Positions 12,355 to 18,933 of a stretch of 20,333 nucleotides of DNA are shown piece by piece. The stretch is from IMG/VR virus record IMGVR_UViG_3300001849_000310, positions 1 through 20,333 of that record. One strand, written 5' to 3'. The notes under the pieces were generated by a model. That model was not told where the DNA came from. It made no database searches and was given only the letters and a program-made list of their open reading frames with translations. Each line of letters starts with the position of its first letter. Position 1 is the first letter of the stretch. The DNA comes from a virus. The position numbers and the translations under genes were made by a program.

Positions 12355-13202
12355 TGGAAATTAAAATTGATTTAGACGAACTAAGAAAGCGCAGCATTTT
12401 TCTAGCTGCGCCAATGTATGGTGGTCAATGCGCTGGTATGTTTGCTAAGTCTGTCGCGGATCTAGCTTCGATTTGCACAGCTAACGGAATTACGTTAAAG
12501 TCTTACTTTCTTTTCAATGAAAGCTTAATCACACGCGCTCGTAACTATTGCGTTGATGAGTTTATGCGTTCTGATTGCACGCATATGATGTTCATTGATT
12601 CTGACATTGGTTTTGATCCTCGCGATGTGTTGGCTCTTTTGGCTTTACAATCTGACGATTCAGAGTATGATGTACTAGCTGGACCTTATCCTAAGAAGTG
12701 TATTAGCTGGGAAAAGATCAAGCTAGCTGTTGATAAGGGTATTGCCGACGAAGATCCTAATGTTCTAGAAAAGTTTGTAGGTGATTACGTCTTCAATCCG
12801 AAGGGCGGCATTACATCGTTCCGTATTGACGAACCAATCCAAGTGGGCGAAGTAGGAACAGGGTTTATGATGGTTAAGCGTTCGACGTATGAACGTTTTA
12901 GGGATTCGTATCCCCAGTTTTCTTATAAGCCAGATCACGTTCGAACAGAACACTTTGATGGTTCTCGTGAGATTATGATGTACTTCCAAGCTGAGATTGA
13001 GCCAGAATCAAAGCGTTACCTAAGCGAAGATTATTGGTTCTGTCATTATCTACAAAAGGCTGGTGGTAAGATTTGGTATTGCCCTTGGATGCGTCTACAA
13101 CACGTTGGTAGTTATATCTTTGGCGGTTCTCTAGCTGATTTAGCTAGTATCGGCGCGCCAGCTACAGCCGACCCATCTATGTTGAAAAAGAATCGTTCCT
13201 AA
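12354..13202 (+). CDS. GT-A-type glycosyltransferase
   Basis: 282 aa. The sequence has a nucleotide-sugar-binding core: FLAAPMYGGQC at about 16-26, SLITRARNYCVDEFM at about 57-71, then MMFIDSDIGFDP with the DxD at D82-D84, followed by DVLALLAL. Later come LAGPYPKK, GTGFMMVKR at about 168-176 (family F-M-hydrophobic block), SEDYWFCHYLQKAG at about 223-236 with an acidic pair, and HVGSYIFGG. Such proteins are frequent in T4-like cyanophages, where the acceptor is unknown. Here it is the second glycosyltransferase downstream of the TET/JBP-like dioxygenase, so it may extend or alternate the sugar on the modified base; glycosylation of a virion or host polymer is possible too. ATG overlaps the HNH stop; an AAGGA lies about 11 nt upstream. 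It is followed 15 nt later by gene 45. Confidence 0.8.
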   Translation: MEIKIDLDELRKRSIFLAAPMYGGQCAGMFAKSVADLASICTANGITLKSYFLFNESLITRARNYCVDEFMRSDCTHMMFIDSDIGFDPRDVLALLALQSDDSEYDVLAGPYPKKCISWEKIKLAVDKGIADEDPNVLEKFVGDYVFNPKGGITSFRIDEPIQVGEVGTGFMMVKRSTYERFRDSYPQFSYKPDHVRTEHFDGSREIMMYFQAEIEPESKRYLSEDYWFCHYLQKAGGKIWYCPWMRLQHVGSYIFGGSLADLASIGAPATADPSMLKKNRS

Positions 13203-13217
13203 CAAGGAGTTTATATT

Positions 13218-13871
13218 ATGAAGATCAGCGCGAAAACTATCGGTATTCTAAAGAATTTTTCCACAATCAATCCCTCTATTGTGATCAAAGAGGGAAACGT
13301 TCTATCGACTATGTCAACAAGCAAGACGATCATTGCTAAGGCTACTATCGACGAAACGTTTCCTAGGGTTGTTCCAATCTATCAACTTAATCAGTTTCTA
13401 GGTGGTTTGTCTCTGTTCGAAACACCAGAAGTCGAGTTTGAAGATAAGTTTCTTGTAATCAGCGAAAACTTATATCAAAACCGTCAAGTGTATGGTGATG
13501 TTTCGTTAATCTCTTCTCCGCCAGATAAGGAACTGAAGCTACCATCAATTGATGTAGATGTTAAGTTGACCAATAAGGATTTTAGCACGGTTAAGCGAGC
13601 TTTGGCTAATTTCGGTTTACCAGAAATTGCTATTGTTGGCGACGGCAATAACGTTTCTGTTGAAACCGTTGACGTTAAGAACGAAGCTTCTAGCTCTTTT
13701 CGAGTGATTGTTGGAGAAACCGATAAGTCGTTCAAAGCGGTTTTTCGCGCTGAGAATATGAAGATGATGGATGGTGATTACAACATTCAAATCTCTTCTC
13801 GTCTAATCTCTAAGTTTGTTGGCGTAGATGTAACATATTGGATCGCAGTAGAATCTTCAAGCGTGTTTTGA
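13218..13871 (+). CDS. 45: Sliding clamp gp45
   Basis: 217 aa (T4: 228). gp45 forms a trimeric ring that tethers the DNA polymerase and, with gp55 and gp33, activates late transcription. Matches to T4: MKISAKTIGILKNFSTINPSI (T4 MKLSKDTTALLKNFATINSGI), IYQLNQFLGGLSL (T4 IYDLNGFLGILSL), and near the C-terminus FRAENMKMMDGDYNIQIS (T4 INMANMKMQPGNYKLLL), each written here in portions, with a final YWIAVESSSVF (T4 YVVALEADSTHDF). AAGGAG precedes ATG 13218. Its normal T4-like neighbour is gene 44; here a leftward endonuclease gene separates them. gp45 and gp55 from this window would act together at the TATAAATA promoters. Confidence 0.93.
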   Translation: MKISAKTIGILKNFSTINPSIVIKEGNVLSTMSTSKTIIAKATIDETFPRVVPIYQLNQFLGGLSLFETPEVEFEDKFLVISENLYQNRQVYGDVSLISSPPDKELKLPSIDVDVKLTNKDFSTVKRALANFGLPEIAIVGDGNNVSVETVDVKNEASSSFRVIVGETDKSFKAVFRAENMKMMDGDYNIQISSRLISKFVGVDVTYWIAVESSSVF

Positions 13872-13877
13872 TTTTAG

Positions 13878-13906
13878 TTGACCTAGAGTGAAATCTAGGT
13901 CATACT
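13878..13906 (+). promoter_or_regulatory. Sigma70-type promoter with embedded inverted repeat
   Basis: TTGACC (13878-13883), 17-bp spacer, CATACT (13901-13906). GACCTAGA (13880-13887) and TCTAGGTC (13894-13901) form an 8-bp hairpin with a 6-nt loop that overlaps both elements. It may end gene 45 transcription weakly (no strong U tract), or act as an operator. If it is a promoter it serves gene 44 and passes through the leftward endonuclease as antisense RNA. The -10 CATACT is the same as that in the mirrored pair at 19698 and 20154. Confidence 0.45.
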
Positions 13907-13970
13907 TCTTTATGGTGTAGTGATTATAGGATTAGATTATGCTAGAACAATTCTTTATTTAGAACTGCTT

Positions 13971-14546
13971 TTAATTAAGACTTTTATTTTTTCTACGAGT
14001 TTTTTCCCTCAAACGGTAAAAATCCGGATATTTTGGATTATCCAATCGTTTTCTTACGTCGATTCCTTTGTGATGTTCTTGGGCTTCGCCGATCGAATTG
14101 TAAATTTTGCCTAGACAAACAACAGGACAACGATTGGACTCTATCATTTTTTCTTTTGCTTCTAAAAGATATTTCGTTGTGTCAGTTCTTATTCTGCCAA
14201 ACATAGGATTTTTTGAACCAGATAAGTCCCTTTTTGACATACCGATTTTGTAGTTAATCGATTCTGATGTGTCGCCACCGTCTCCGCCTTTAGTCATGTT
14301 ATATTCTGGTGATAATTTTGAAATCCAAAATTTTTCACGTTCATCAATAGAATTTTTAACTTCTTCTAGAATCGAAACAACGAAATTTTCGATTCCGTGT
14401 TTCCTCATAGCAGAGTAAAGATGCGTTTTACCGCTTTTGTGGTTGTATATGTGACGTTGAAATCGTTCTTCAACAGATTTCGTTGTTTTACCTATATAAA
14501 ATTTTCCGTTGACTTTATTTGTGATTTGATATATAATCTTAGGCAT
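13971..14546 (-). CDS. GIY-YIG homing endonuclease, leftward
   Basis: 191 aa, the only leftward gene among the replication genes. N-terminal nuclease: IYQITNKVNGKFYIGKTT at about 5-22 with the variant IYQ...YIG, then S-V-E-E-R-F with catalytic Arg28, RKHGIENF at about 49-56, and YNMTKGGDGGD at about 82-92, the usual end of this domain in phage enzymes. A NUMOD3-like segment (GSKNPMFGR) follows, then CLGKIYNSIGEAQEHH...VRKRL, a NUMOD1/IENR1-like helix-turn-helix. It sits exactly between 45 and 44, genes that are adjacent in T4. Its own late promoter and leader hairpin lie just upstream, within the leader region of gene 44. AGAGGT lies 4 nt before ATG. Low expression, antisense to the operon, is expected. 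Confidence 0.9.
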   Translation of the reverse strand: MPKIIYQITNKVNGKFYIGKTTKSVEERFQRHIYNHKSGKTHLYSAMRKHGIENFVVSILEEVKNSIDEREKFWISKLSPEYNMTKGGDGGDTSESINYKIGMSKRDLSGSKNPMFGRIRTDTTKYLLEAKEKMIESNRCPVVCLGKIYNSIGEAQEHHKGIDVRKRLDNPKYPDFYRLREKTRRKNKSLN

Positions 14547-14581
14547 AGCGACCTCTTCGTTAGGTTGTTGCGCTTAGGGCG

Positions 14582-14608
14582 AGAGTGGTTGTTACCAGCT
14601 TCCACTCT
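14582..14608 (-). promoter_or_regulatory. 5' leader hairpin of the GIY-YIG mRNA
   Basis: On the minus strand AGAGTGG pairs with CCACTCT (7 bp, plus positions 14602-14608 and 14582-14588) across a 13-nt loop, beginning 7 nt after the TATAAATA box. It is in the same place as the hairpins at 226 and 11853 but lacks their inner stem. Confidence 0.5.
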
Positions 14609-14614
14609 TGTCTG

Positions 14615-14622
14615 TATTTATA
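14615..14622 (-). promoter_or_regulatory. T4-type late promoter TATAAATA, minus strand
   Basis: Plus-strand TATTTATA (14615-14622) is TATAAATA on the minus strand, about 70 bp before the leftward GIY-YIG gene. It is the third exact late box, and all three found in this window precede endonuclease genes. It lies 20 bp from the gene 44 start codon, so the divergent signals are interleaved. Confidence 0.75.
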
Positions 14623-14641
14623 ATGGAAGGAAATTTAGCTA

Positions 14642-15580
14642 ATGTTAGAACATTACCTATGGTGCGAACGTTACCGTCCAAAGACAATCTCTGATACGAT
14701 TCTACCACCAGACCTAAAGAAAACGTTTCAGACATTTGTTGATCAGAAAAATATTCCTAATCTTCTACTAACAGGTTCGGCTGGTGTTGGTAAAACAACG
14801 GTAGCTCGTGCTATGCTAGAAGAACTAGAATGTGATTATCTTATCATCAATGGTTCAATGAACGGAAACATTGACACGTTACGTAATGAAATTCTAAATT
14901 TCGCTTCCGCCGTTTCGTTCAGCGGAGGTCGAAAGTACGTGATTCTAGACGAGGCTGATTACCTCAACCCCAATTCTACGCAACCAGCGCTACGTAACTT
15001 TATGGAAGAGTTTAGTAAGAACTGCGGGTTTATCCTAACTTGTAATTTCAAAAACAAGATCATTAAGCCTCTACATTCTAGATGTTCTGTTATCGACTTC
15101 AAAATTTCAAAGAATTGTGTTGCCAAGCTAGCTTCACAGTTTATGAAGCGAGTCGAAACAATTCTAGTCGATAACAATATCACTTACGATAAGTCTGTTA
15201 TCGCGTCAGTTATCAACAAATATTATCCCGATTGGCGTCGAGTTCTAAACGAACTACAACGGTATTCGGCAACAGGTTCTATTGACTCCGGCATCCTAAC
15301 TAATCTACAGGATCTTTCCGTTCGCGAAGTGTTAGCAGCCTGTAAGAATAGAAACTTTGACGACATCCGTAAATGGGTTCACGACAATTCGGATCAAGAT
15401 CATAGCTCTGTCTTTCAGAGTGTATATGATGCTGGAACGGATTTCATTGATAGGAAGAGCCTTCCCGAGTTCATTGTGATTCTTGGTGATTACTCTTACA
15501 AATCGGCTTTCGCTGTCAACCAAGAAATCAATATGATGGCATTCTTTGTAGAACTGATGATGAGGTTGGAATGGCTGTGA
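14642..15580 (+). CDS. 44: Clamp loader large subunit gp44
   Basis: 312 aa (T4: 319). AAA+ ATPase; four gp44 and one gp62 open and load the gp45 ring. Features: LWCERYRPKTISDTILP near the N-terminus (family W.EKYRP), Walker A TGSAGVGKTT 44-53, NGSMNGNIDTLR, Walker B VILDEAD 100-106, TQPALRNFMEE (sensor region), ILTCNFKNKI with sensor 1 Asn, and SRC 146-148 with the arginine finger. The C-terminal 110 residues are the helical collar. A GGAAGG site is at 14625-14630. It ends 10 nt inside gene 62, so the two subunits are translationally coupled, as in T4. Confidence 0.95.
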   Translation: MLEHYLWCERYRPKTISDTILPPDLKKTFQTFVDQKNIPNLLLTGSAGVGKTTVARAMLEELECDYLIINGSMNGNIDTLRNEILNFASAVSFSGGRKYVILDEADYLNPNSTQPALRNFMEEFSKNCGFILTCNFKNKIIKPLHSRCSVIDFKISKNCVAKLASQFMKRVETILVDNNITYDKSVIASVINKYYPDWRRVLNELQRYSATGSIDSGILTNLQDLSVREVLAACKNRNFDDIRKWVHDNSDQDHSSVFQSVYDAGTDFIDRKSLPEFIVILGDYSYKSAFAVNQEINMMAFFVELMMRLEWL

Positions 15581-16071
15581 CGAAATCAAAGAAAAAAAAT
15601 AGCGTGGAAAGCGGTATGGCTTCCACGCTATTCGGCTTGACTAAGGTTGAGCAACAAGTAGAAGAAAAGAACGAGAAGGTGTCTCCGTTCGAATTCATCA
15701 AAGATTTGTCTCAAAACAAGGAATACCTTTTTTCCGAAGAAACTAAATCTGGTTTCAGTCCATTCATAATCAACAAATCTTTTAGTTCTCATCCGGATAC
15801 TTTATTCGACGCGGTTTTTCTCAACTCCAACTCGCATCTTCCCTTACAGATGCAACACGATTACCTTTATTATAAGGTGCCTCGTCGTAAAAGGTGGAAA
15901 GAATGGTTGAGTAAAAGCGAAGCCGAAAAGAAAACTATACAGGCTCAGCAAAAATTATCTTCAGTTCTAGGTTGTGGCGAAAAAGACATCAAATTCCTAT
16001 GGTCCATCTTAAGCGATTCCGATAAGAAAGATTTGATAAAGAAATATGTAGAAGAAAAGGTTTCTGTATGA
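15571..16071 (+). CDS. 62: Clamp loader small subunit gp62
   Basis: 166 aa (T4: 187). gp62 is the non-ATPase clamp loader subunit and evolves fast. Evidence: position and overlap with 44, plus the central block FSSHPDTLFDAVFLNS, HLPLQMQHDYLYYKVPRRKRWKEWL (in parts: QHDYLY, VPRRKRWKEW), which parallels T4 FPECMPAVYAMNL and NYLMAAVPRGKRYGKW. The N-terminus (1-30) is lysine-rich and extra; its codons contain a 12-bp inverted repeat with an in-frame Met16 codon in the loop. Start ATG 15571 has GAGG 8 nt upstream. The stop overlaps the ATG of the following oxygenase (ATGA). Confidence 0.88.
   Translation: MAVTKSKKKNSVESGMASTLFGLTKVEQQVEEKNEKVSPFEFIKDLSQNKEYLFSEETKSGFSPFIINKSFSSHPDTLFDAVFLNSNSHLPLQMQHDYLYYKVPRRKRWKEWLSKSEAEKKTIQAQQKLSSVLGCGEKDIKFLWSILSDSDKKDLIKKYVEEKVSV
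15592..15632 (-). terminator. Antisense Rho-independent terminator inside gene 62
   Basis: AATAGCGTGGAA (15598-15609) and TTCCACGCTATT (15621-15632) form a perfect 12-bp stem with an 11-nt loop. On the minus strand the stem is followed by eight U (plus-strand A 15592-15599), a textbook terminator. It would stop leftward transcripts before they run antisense through gene 44. In the sense mRNA the same hairpin lies near the gene 62 start and may affect translation. Confidence 0.65.
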
Positions 16072-17102
16072 TACGCGTAGAAGATAATTTTCTACCAGAA
16101 GACGTGTTTGAGAGATTCCGTAGAGATATGGAAGGTCTCTCTATGCGTTATGGATGGAAAGCGAATAAAGACACTGATCCTCACGGGCACTGGAATCGTG
16201 ATCTAGGTTTAGTTAAAAGCGAAAACCTAGCCAACATTTCGAGTAGACTACTCGGACCGGTTAAAGAATCATGGGAATACCTAATAGAAAACGTACCAGA
16301 GATCAAAGACAATCTCTTGGTACGTTTTTACATGAACGGTCATACATATGGAGTCGATGGTTACTATCACGTTGACACTAAGCGTAAAGACGAAACAACC
16401 ATAATCGTCTATTTGAACGAAACCTGGGACAAAGATTGGGGTGGAGAAACTTTTTTCGTTGATAGTAACGACGATATCATCAAAGGTGTATTACCTAAGA
16501 AAAACCGTGTTGTTATCTTTGATTCTAACATACAACATTGCGCTAGAGGCGTTTCTAGGAAGTTTAACGGAATACGCAGAACGTTTATGTTTAAATCGAG
16601 AAAACAAAGATCCTTTAGGTTTGAACGTCTTAGCTCTTGGTTGTTCAATCATAAGGCTACAGATCTACCTCACGCGAACGGATCTTTACACGATCATCTT
16701 GTTAGAACGTATCAATTGTTAGAAGATAAGGGAATAGAAAAAGAGATTTGTCTGGCAGGCGGTTTACATTCCGTGTTCGGTACAAAGTATTACCAGAATT
16801 CTCTAATCCCAGTAACACACAAAGATTATATCACTAATCAATTTGGCGATAAGGTGTCTAACCTAGTTTTGTTGTTCTATCAGATTGATAGACCTGATGT
16901 GTTGGAAAACCCAACAATGGAAGGATCTGAATATTTGTTAAGAACCGTTAACGGACCTAGTCTTAATGTTAGCGAAGAAGATTTCGTAGCTCTTAGATTG
17001 ATTGAGTGCGCTAACCTAATCGATCAAGAATCATTAGACATTAATAAGTACCCTAACTTACACGCCTTTTGGAATTCTCAGTTACAAACAAATTTAAAAT
17101 AA
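16068..17102 (+). CDS. 2OG-Fe(II) oxygenase fused to a DUF6817-like domain
   Basis: 344 aa. Residues 1-175 are a prolyl-4-hydroxylase-like oxygenase: RVEDNFLPEDVF start, GYYHVDT with iron ligands H101 and D103, ETTIIVYLNETW, WGGETFF at 124-130, VLPKKNRVVIFDS, distal H157 in IQHCARG, and R170/R171 for 2-oxoglutarate. Residues about 195-330 look like DUF6817, an HD-like alpha domain: ATDLPHANGSLHDHL with H202, H208-D209-H210, then CLAGGLHSVFGT with H234. This pairing in one chain is unusual. It lies between 62 and regA, where T4 has no such gene. The substrate could be a protein, small molecule or nucleotide; the operon position suggests a link to DNA metabolism, but this is inference. ATG overlaps the gene 62 stop. 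Confidence 0.75.
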   Translation: MIRVEDNFLPEDVFERFRRDMEGLSMRYGWKANKDTDPHGHWNRDLGLVKSENLANISSRLLGPVKESWEYLIENVPEIKDNLLVRFYMNGHTYGVDGYYHVDTKRKDETTIIVYLNETWDKDWGGETFFVDSNDDIIKGVLPKKNRVVIFDSNIQHCARGVSRKFNGIRRTFMFKSRKQRSFRFERLSSWLFNHKATDLPHANGSLHDHLVRTYQLLEDKGIEKEICLAGGLHSVFGTKYYQNSLIPVTHKDYITNQFGDKVSNLVLLFYQIDRPDVLENPTMEGSEYLLRTVNGPSLNVSEEDFVALRLIECANLIDQESLDINKYPNLHAFWNSQLQTNLK

Positions 17103-17117
17103 ATAAAGGAAAAACCA

Positions 17118-17171
17118 ATGGGGCGTTCTTATGTCTATATTAGATTCTTTATTAGAGGTGACTCTAGTTGA
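17118..17171 (+). CDS. Possible 17-codon leader ORF overlapping regA start
   Basis: ATG 17118 has AAGGA (17106-17110) 7 nt upstream and reads 17 codons to TGA 17169-17171, in a different frame from regA, overlapping its first 41 nt. Its binding site is better than that of the regA ATG at 17131. It may tune regA translation, which is autoregulated in T4. No homology can be judged. Confidence 0.3.
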   Translation: MGRSYVYIRFFIRGDSS

Positions 17172-17538
17172 AAGTGAAAATTTCCTTAAAGTAAAGGAAA
17201 CGTTAACGAGAATTGGTGTTGCTTCTAAAAAAGACAACACCCTTTTCCAATCTTGTCATATACTTCACAAACAAGGCAAGTACTATATTGTTCATTTCAA
17301 GGAACTTTTCATATTGGATGGGAAACCGTCTAATTTCAGCGAAGACGACCTAGGAAGAAGAAACACGATAGCTTGTTTGCTTGAAGATTGGGGTTTGATT
17401 GATATAGTGACTGACGATGAGCTACATCCTACGACTCCCTTGAATCAGATCAAGGTGTTATCGTTCAAAGAAAAGAAAGATTGGAACCTAGTGACAAAAT
17501 ATACAGTTGGGAAGAAAAGGTTGAATGAAATTTCTTAA
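17131..17538 (+). CDS. regA: RegA translational repressor
   Basis: 135 aa (T4: 122). RegA binds start regions of early phage mRNAs, including its own, and blocks ribosomes. The match to T4 is close: FLKVKETLTRIG (T4 FLKVKETLTRMG), QSCHILHKQGKYYIVHFKEL (T4 QSCHILQKKGLYYIVHFKEM; core IVHFKE), R-R-(N/D)-(T/S)-IA and LLEDWGLI(D/E)IV, VLSFKEKKDW and final KYTVGKKR. It has six extra N-terminal residues if ATG 17131 is the start; only GGGG (17120-17123) precedes it, and GTG 17158 is an alternative. It overlaps the next gene by 14 nt. In T4-like phages regA lies after 62; here the oxygenase separates them. Confidence 0.93.
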   Translation: MSILDSLLEVTLVESENFLKVKETLTRIGVASKKDNTLFQSCHILHKQGKYYIVHFKELFILDGKPSNFSEDDLGRRNTIACLLEDWGLIDIVTDDELHPTTPLNQIKVLSFKEKKDWNLVTKYTVGKKRLNEIS

Positions 17539-17869
17539 TAAGCTTAGAAGAAAAACTGTTGTTGTTCGTAATGAAGAATTGGAAAAGATAACAAAATTAT
17601 TGTTTCCAGAATTAAAGACAGTCAAACATAACGAAGAAATCTACCAGATAGACTATTCGGTTGATATGAATCTAGAATCCGCCTTAGAAGATTTGAGGGA
17701 TGGAAAAAACGACAAGGTCGCTCAAGATTCAATCAATTACGTATTGAAGAGATTGATTGAGGTAAGGAAGATCTTACAGGCTTATCCTGAATTGGACGAT
17801 AGGTCTAGGTATGTGATTGTAGATTGCTTACCAGACGCCCAAAATGAAATAGAGGCAGTAGACGATTGA
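17525..17869 (+). CDS. Conserved hypothetical protein downstream of regA
   Basis: 114 aa, function unknown. It overlaps the end of regA by 14 nt. Blocks LLFPELKTV, YQIDYSVDMNLESALEDLRDG and INYVLKRLIEVRKILQAY plus RYVIVDCLPD recall small proteins found after regA in T4-like cyanophages. Mostly helical, with an acidic C-terminus (EIEAVDD). No membrane segment or metal motif. Its stop codon is in the loop of the terminator that ends the replication operon. In T4 the polymerase gene 43 follows regA; here it does not. Confidence 0.75.
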   Translation: MKFLNKLRRKTVVVRNEELEKITKLLFPELKTVKHNEEIYQIDYSVDMNLESALEDLRDGKNDKVAQDSINYVLKRLIEVRKILQAYPELDDRSRYVIVDCLPDAQNEIEAVDD

Positions 17870-17890
17870 TCTACTACCTCTTTATTTTTA
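17851..17890. terminator. Bidirectional terminator ending the replication operon
   Basis: AGAGGCAGTAGA (17851-17862) pairs with TCTACTACCTCT (17870-17881), 11 of 12 positions, 7-nt loop, followed by TTTATTTTT on the plus strand. On the minus strand it is followed by an A/T-rich ATTTCATTTT, so it may also stop the converging leftward cluster. A further 7-bp stem GAGAGTA/TACTCTC is at 17901-17922. Confidence 0.8.
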
Positions 17891-17920
17891 AACTTTTTAC
17901 GAGAGTACATTTTCTTACTC

Positions 17921-18451
17921 TCAACAACCCTTTTTGAGAATAAGGGTGTGCGTAGTATTCGCGCTATCGGATTGCGCTTTTTTATCTTTCGCATTTAGTT
18001 TTCTCCAATGTTCTACGAACCTGTTATATAAACCTATTTCTCTACCGTAAGCTTCAATCTCCCAAGGGAGATCCCAATAATCGGTACCGTTTTCATCAAA
18101 CGGTTTACCCAACCATTTAATGTCGTAAGGTCCTCTTAACATATCCCTAATTTCGCCTTTGGCGTACTGTTTAACGTGTACCATTTCGTGCGCCAAAGAC
18201 GAAAGCGTAGACTTAACACCTAAATCATAGTCTAATTCTATACAAAATTCTCTAGGTTTGTAATTATCGTCTTCCCATATGCATTGAGCGTCGATTTTAC
18301 GATCTTTACGTAAACCTTTAACAAATTTAACTTTTATAACAATTGATTTAGATAATCTTTTAGAGAGCAACTTATCAGCATAAAAGATAAGAGCGCAAAA
18401 GACTCGATTAGTGTTAATCGAGTCCGGAGCGTTAATTAATGTTACTTCCAT
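17921..18451 (-). CDS. SprT-like zinc metallopeptidase-fold protein
   Basis: 176 aa. The HExxH motif is AHEMVHVKQYAKGE at about 87-100 with H88, E89 and H92, after a hydrophobic helix STLSSL; the third ligand may be in PWEIEAYGRE at about 136-145. This layout (HEMVH..Q, W-E-x-E-A) is typical of SprT/minigluzincin-like domains seen in T4-like cyanophages. Members may cleave DNA-bound proteins or act as structural zinc domains; activity here is untested. The N-terminus (about 1-60) is a beta-rich segment with FVKGLRKDR. No signal peptide, so cytoplasmic. It is the last gene of the leftward cluster, 6 nt after the previous stop, with AAGG before the ATG, and converges on the terminator at 17851-17890. 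Confidence 0.7.
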   Translation of the reverse strand: MEVTLINAPDSINTNRVFCALIFYADKLLSKRLSKSIVIKVKFVKGLRKDRKIDAQCIWEDDNYKPREFCIELDYDLGVKSTLSSLAHEMVHVKQYAKGEIRDMLRGPYDIKWLGKPFDENGTDYWDLPWEIEAYGREIGLYNRFVEHWRKLNAKDKKAQSDSANTTHTLILKKGC

Positions 18452-18457
18452 ACAACC

Positions 18458-18751
18458 TTACGTAGTCATTACAGCTTCCTTATATTTAGCCAGAAAAGCC
18501 TCTAGGCTCTTCTTAGCCTCTTCATCGGTGGACTTATCCAAGAAAGACTTAGCCATCCGATCGGCAGGATCCTTAATCTCAAACGTGTCCTGAAGAGGAA
18601 TGGTAGCCATCGCCTCAGCAAAACTGTTGAAGTAGCGATCGTCACGGAGATGTTTGGAAACAACGTCCATAACCATAAAATTGCCCGGAACGACCTCGGA
18701 CTCTACGATCTGCCAACGATTGCAGTACACGCTCGACTTGTATTGATTCAT
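18458..18751 (-). CDS. Hypothetical protein
   Basis: 97 aa, not recognised. It opens NQYKSSVYCNRWQIVESEVVPGNFMV, short beta-like strands, then a helical acidic/basic half (NSFAEAMATIPL..., ADRMAKSFLDKSTDEEAKKSLEAFLAKYKEAV). The ATG overlaps the stop of the upstream gene (ATGA), so it is translated as part of the leftward cluster. No metal motif or membrane segment. Codons are more GC-rich than in the replication genes. Confidence 0.7.
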   Translation of the reverse strand: MNQYKSSVYCNRWQIVESEVVPGNFMVMDVVSKHLRDDRYFNSFAEAMATIPLQDTFEIKDPADRMAKSFLDKSTDEEAKKSLEAFLAKYKEAVMTT

Positions 18752-18933
18752 ACGCCGATACCCTTCTTAGCCAGAGCTTCTAGAATTACCTCTTTACGTT
18801 CTTTACGAACGTTTGGTGAGCTCAACTCCTTGAGTAGAGAATCAACAACGTCTGAATCATCCCAATTTGGAGGAAGATCCGGTAACTTGATTTTTTTATA
18901 TGCCATACAGAAAAGAGATTGGTGATTACTCAC
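18748..18933 (-). CDS. Small hypothetical protein
   Basis: 61 aa from GTG at 18933, or 52 aa from ATG at 18906. GTG is favoured because AGGAGGT (plus 18939-18945) lies 5 nt upstream; the ATG has no visible site. The GTG start lies 8 nt inside the upstream gene. The body MAYKKIKLPDLPPNWDDSDV is followed by a helix with LLKELSSPNVRKERKEVILEALAKKG. Acidic WDDSD and the basic helix suggest a small interaction protein, but no family is recognised. Confidence 0.6.
   Translation of the reverse strand: MSNHQSLFCMAYKKIKLPDLPPNWDDSDVVDSLLKELSSPNVRKERKEVILEALAKKGIGV

Noticed and set aside
13920-14114. Rightward 64-aa frame rich in hydrophobic residues
   Set aside because: Mostly antisense to the well-supported GIY-YIG gene, no ribosome site and no family signature.
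14619-14624. TATAAT -10-like element before gene 44
   Set aside because: No -35 at a suitable distance, and a transcript from it would begin about at the gene 44 ribosome binding site and lose part of it.
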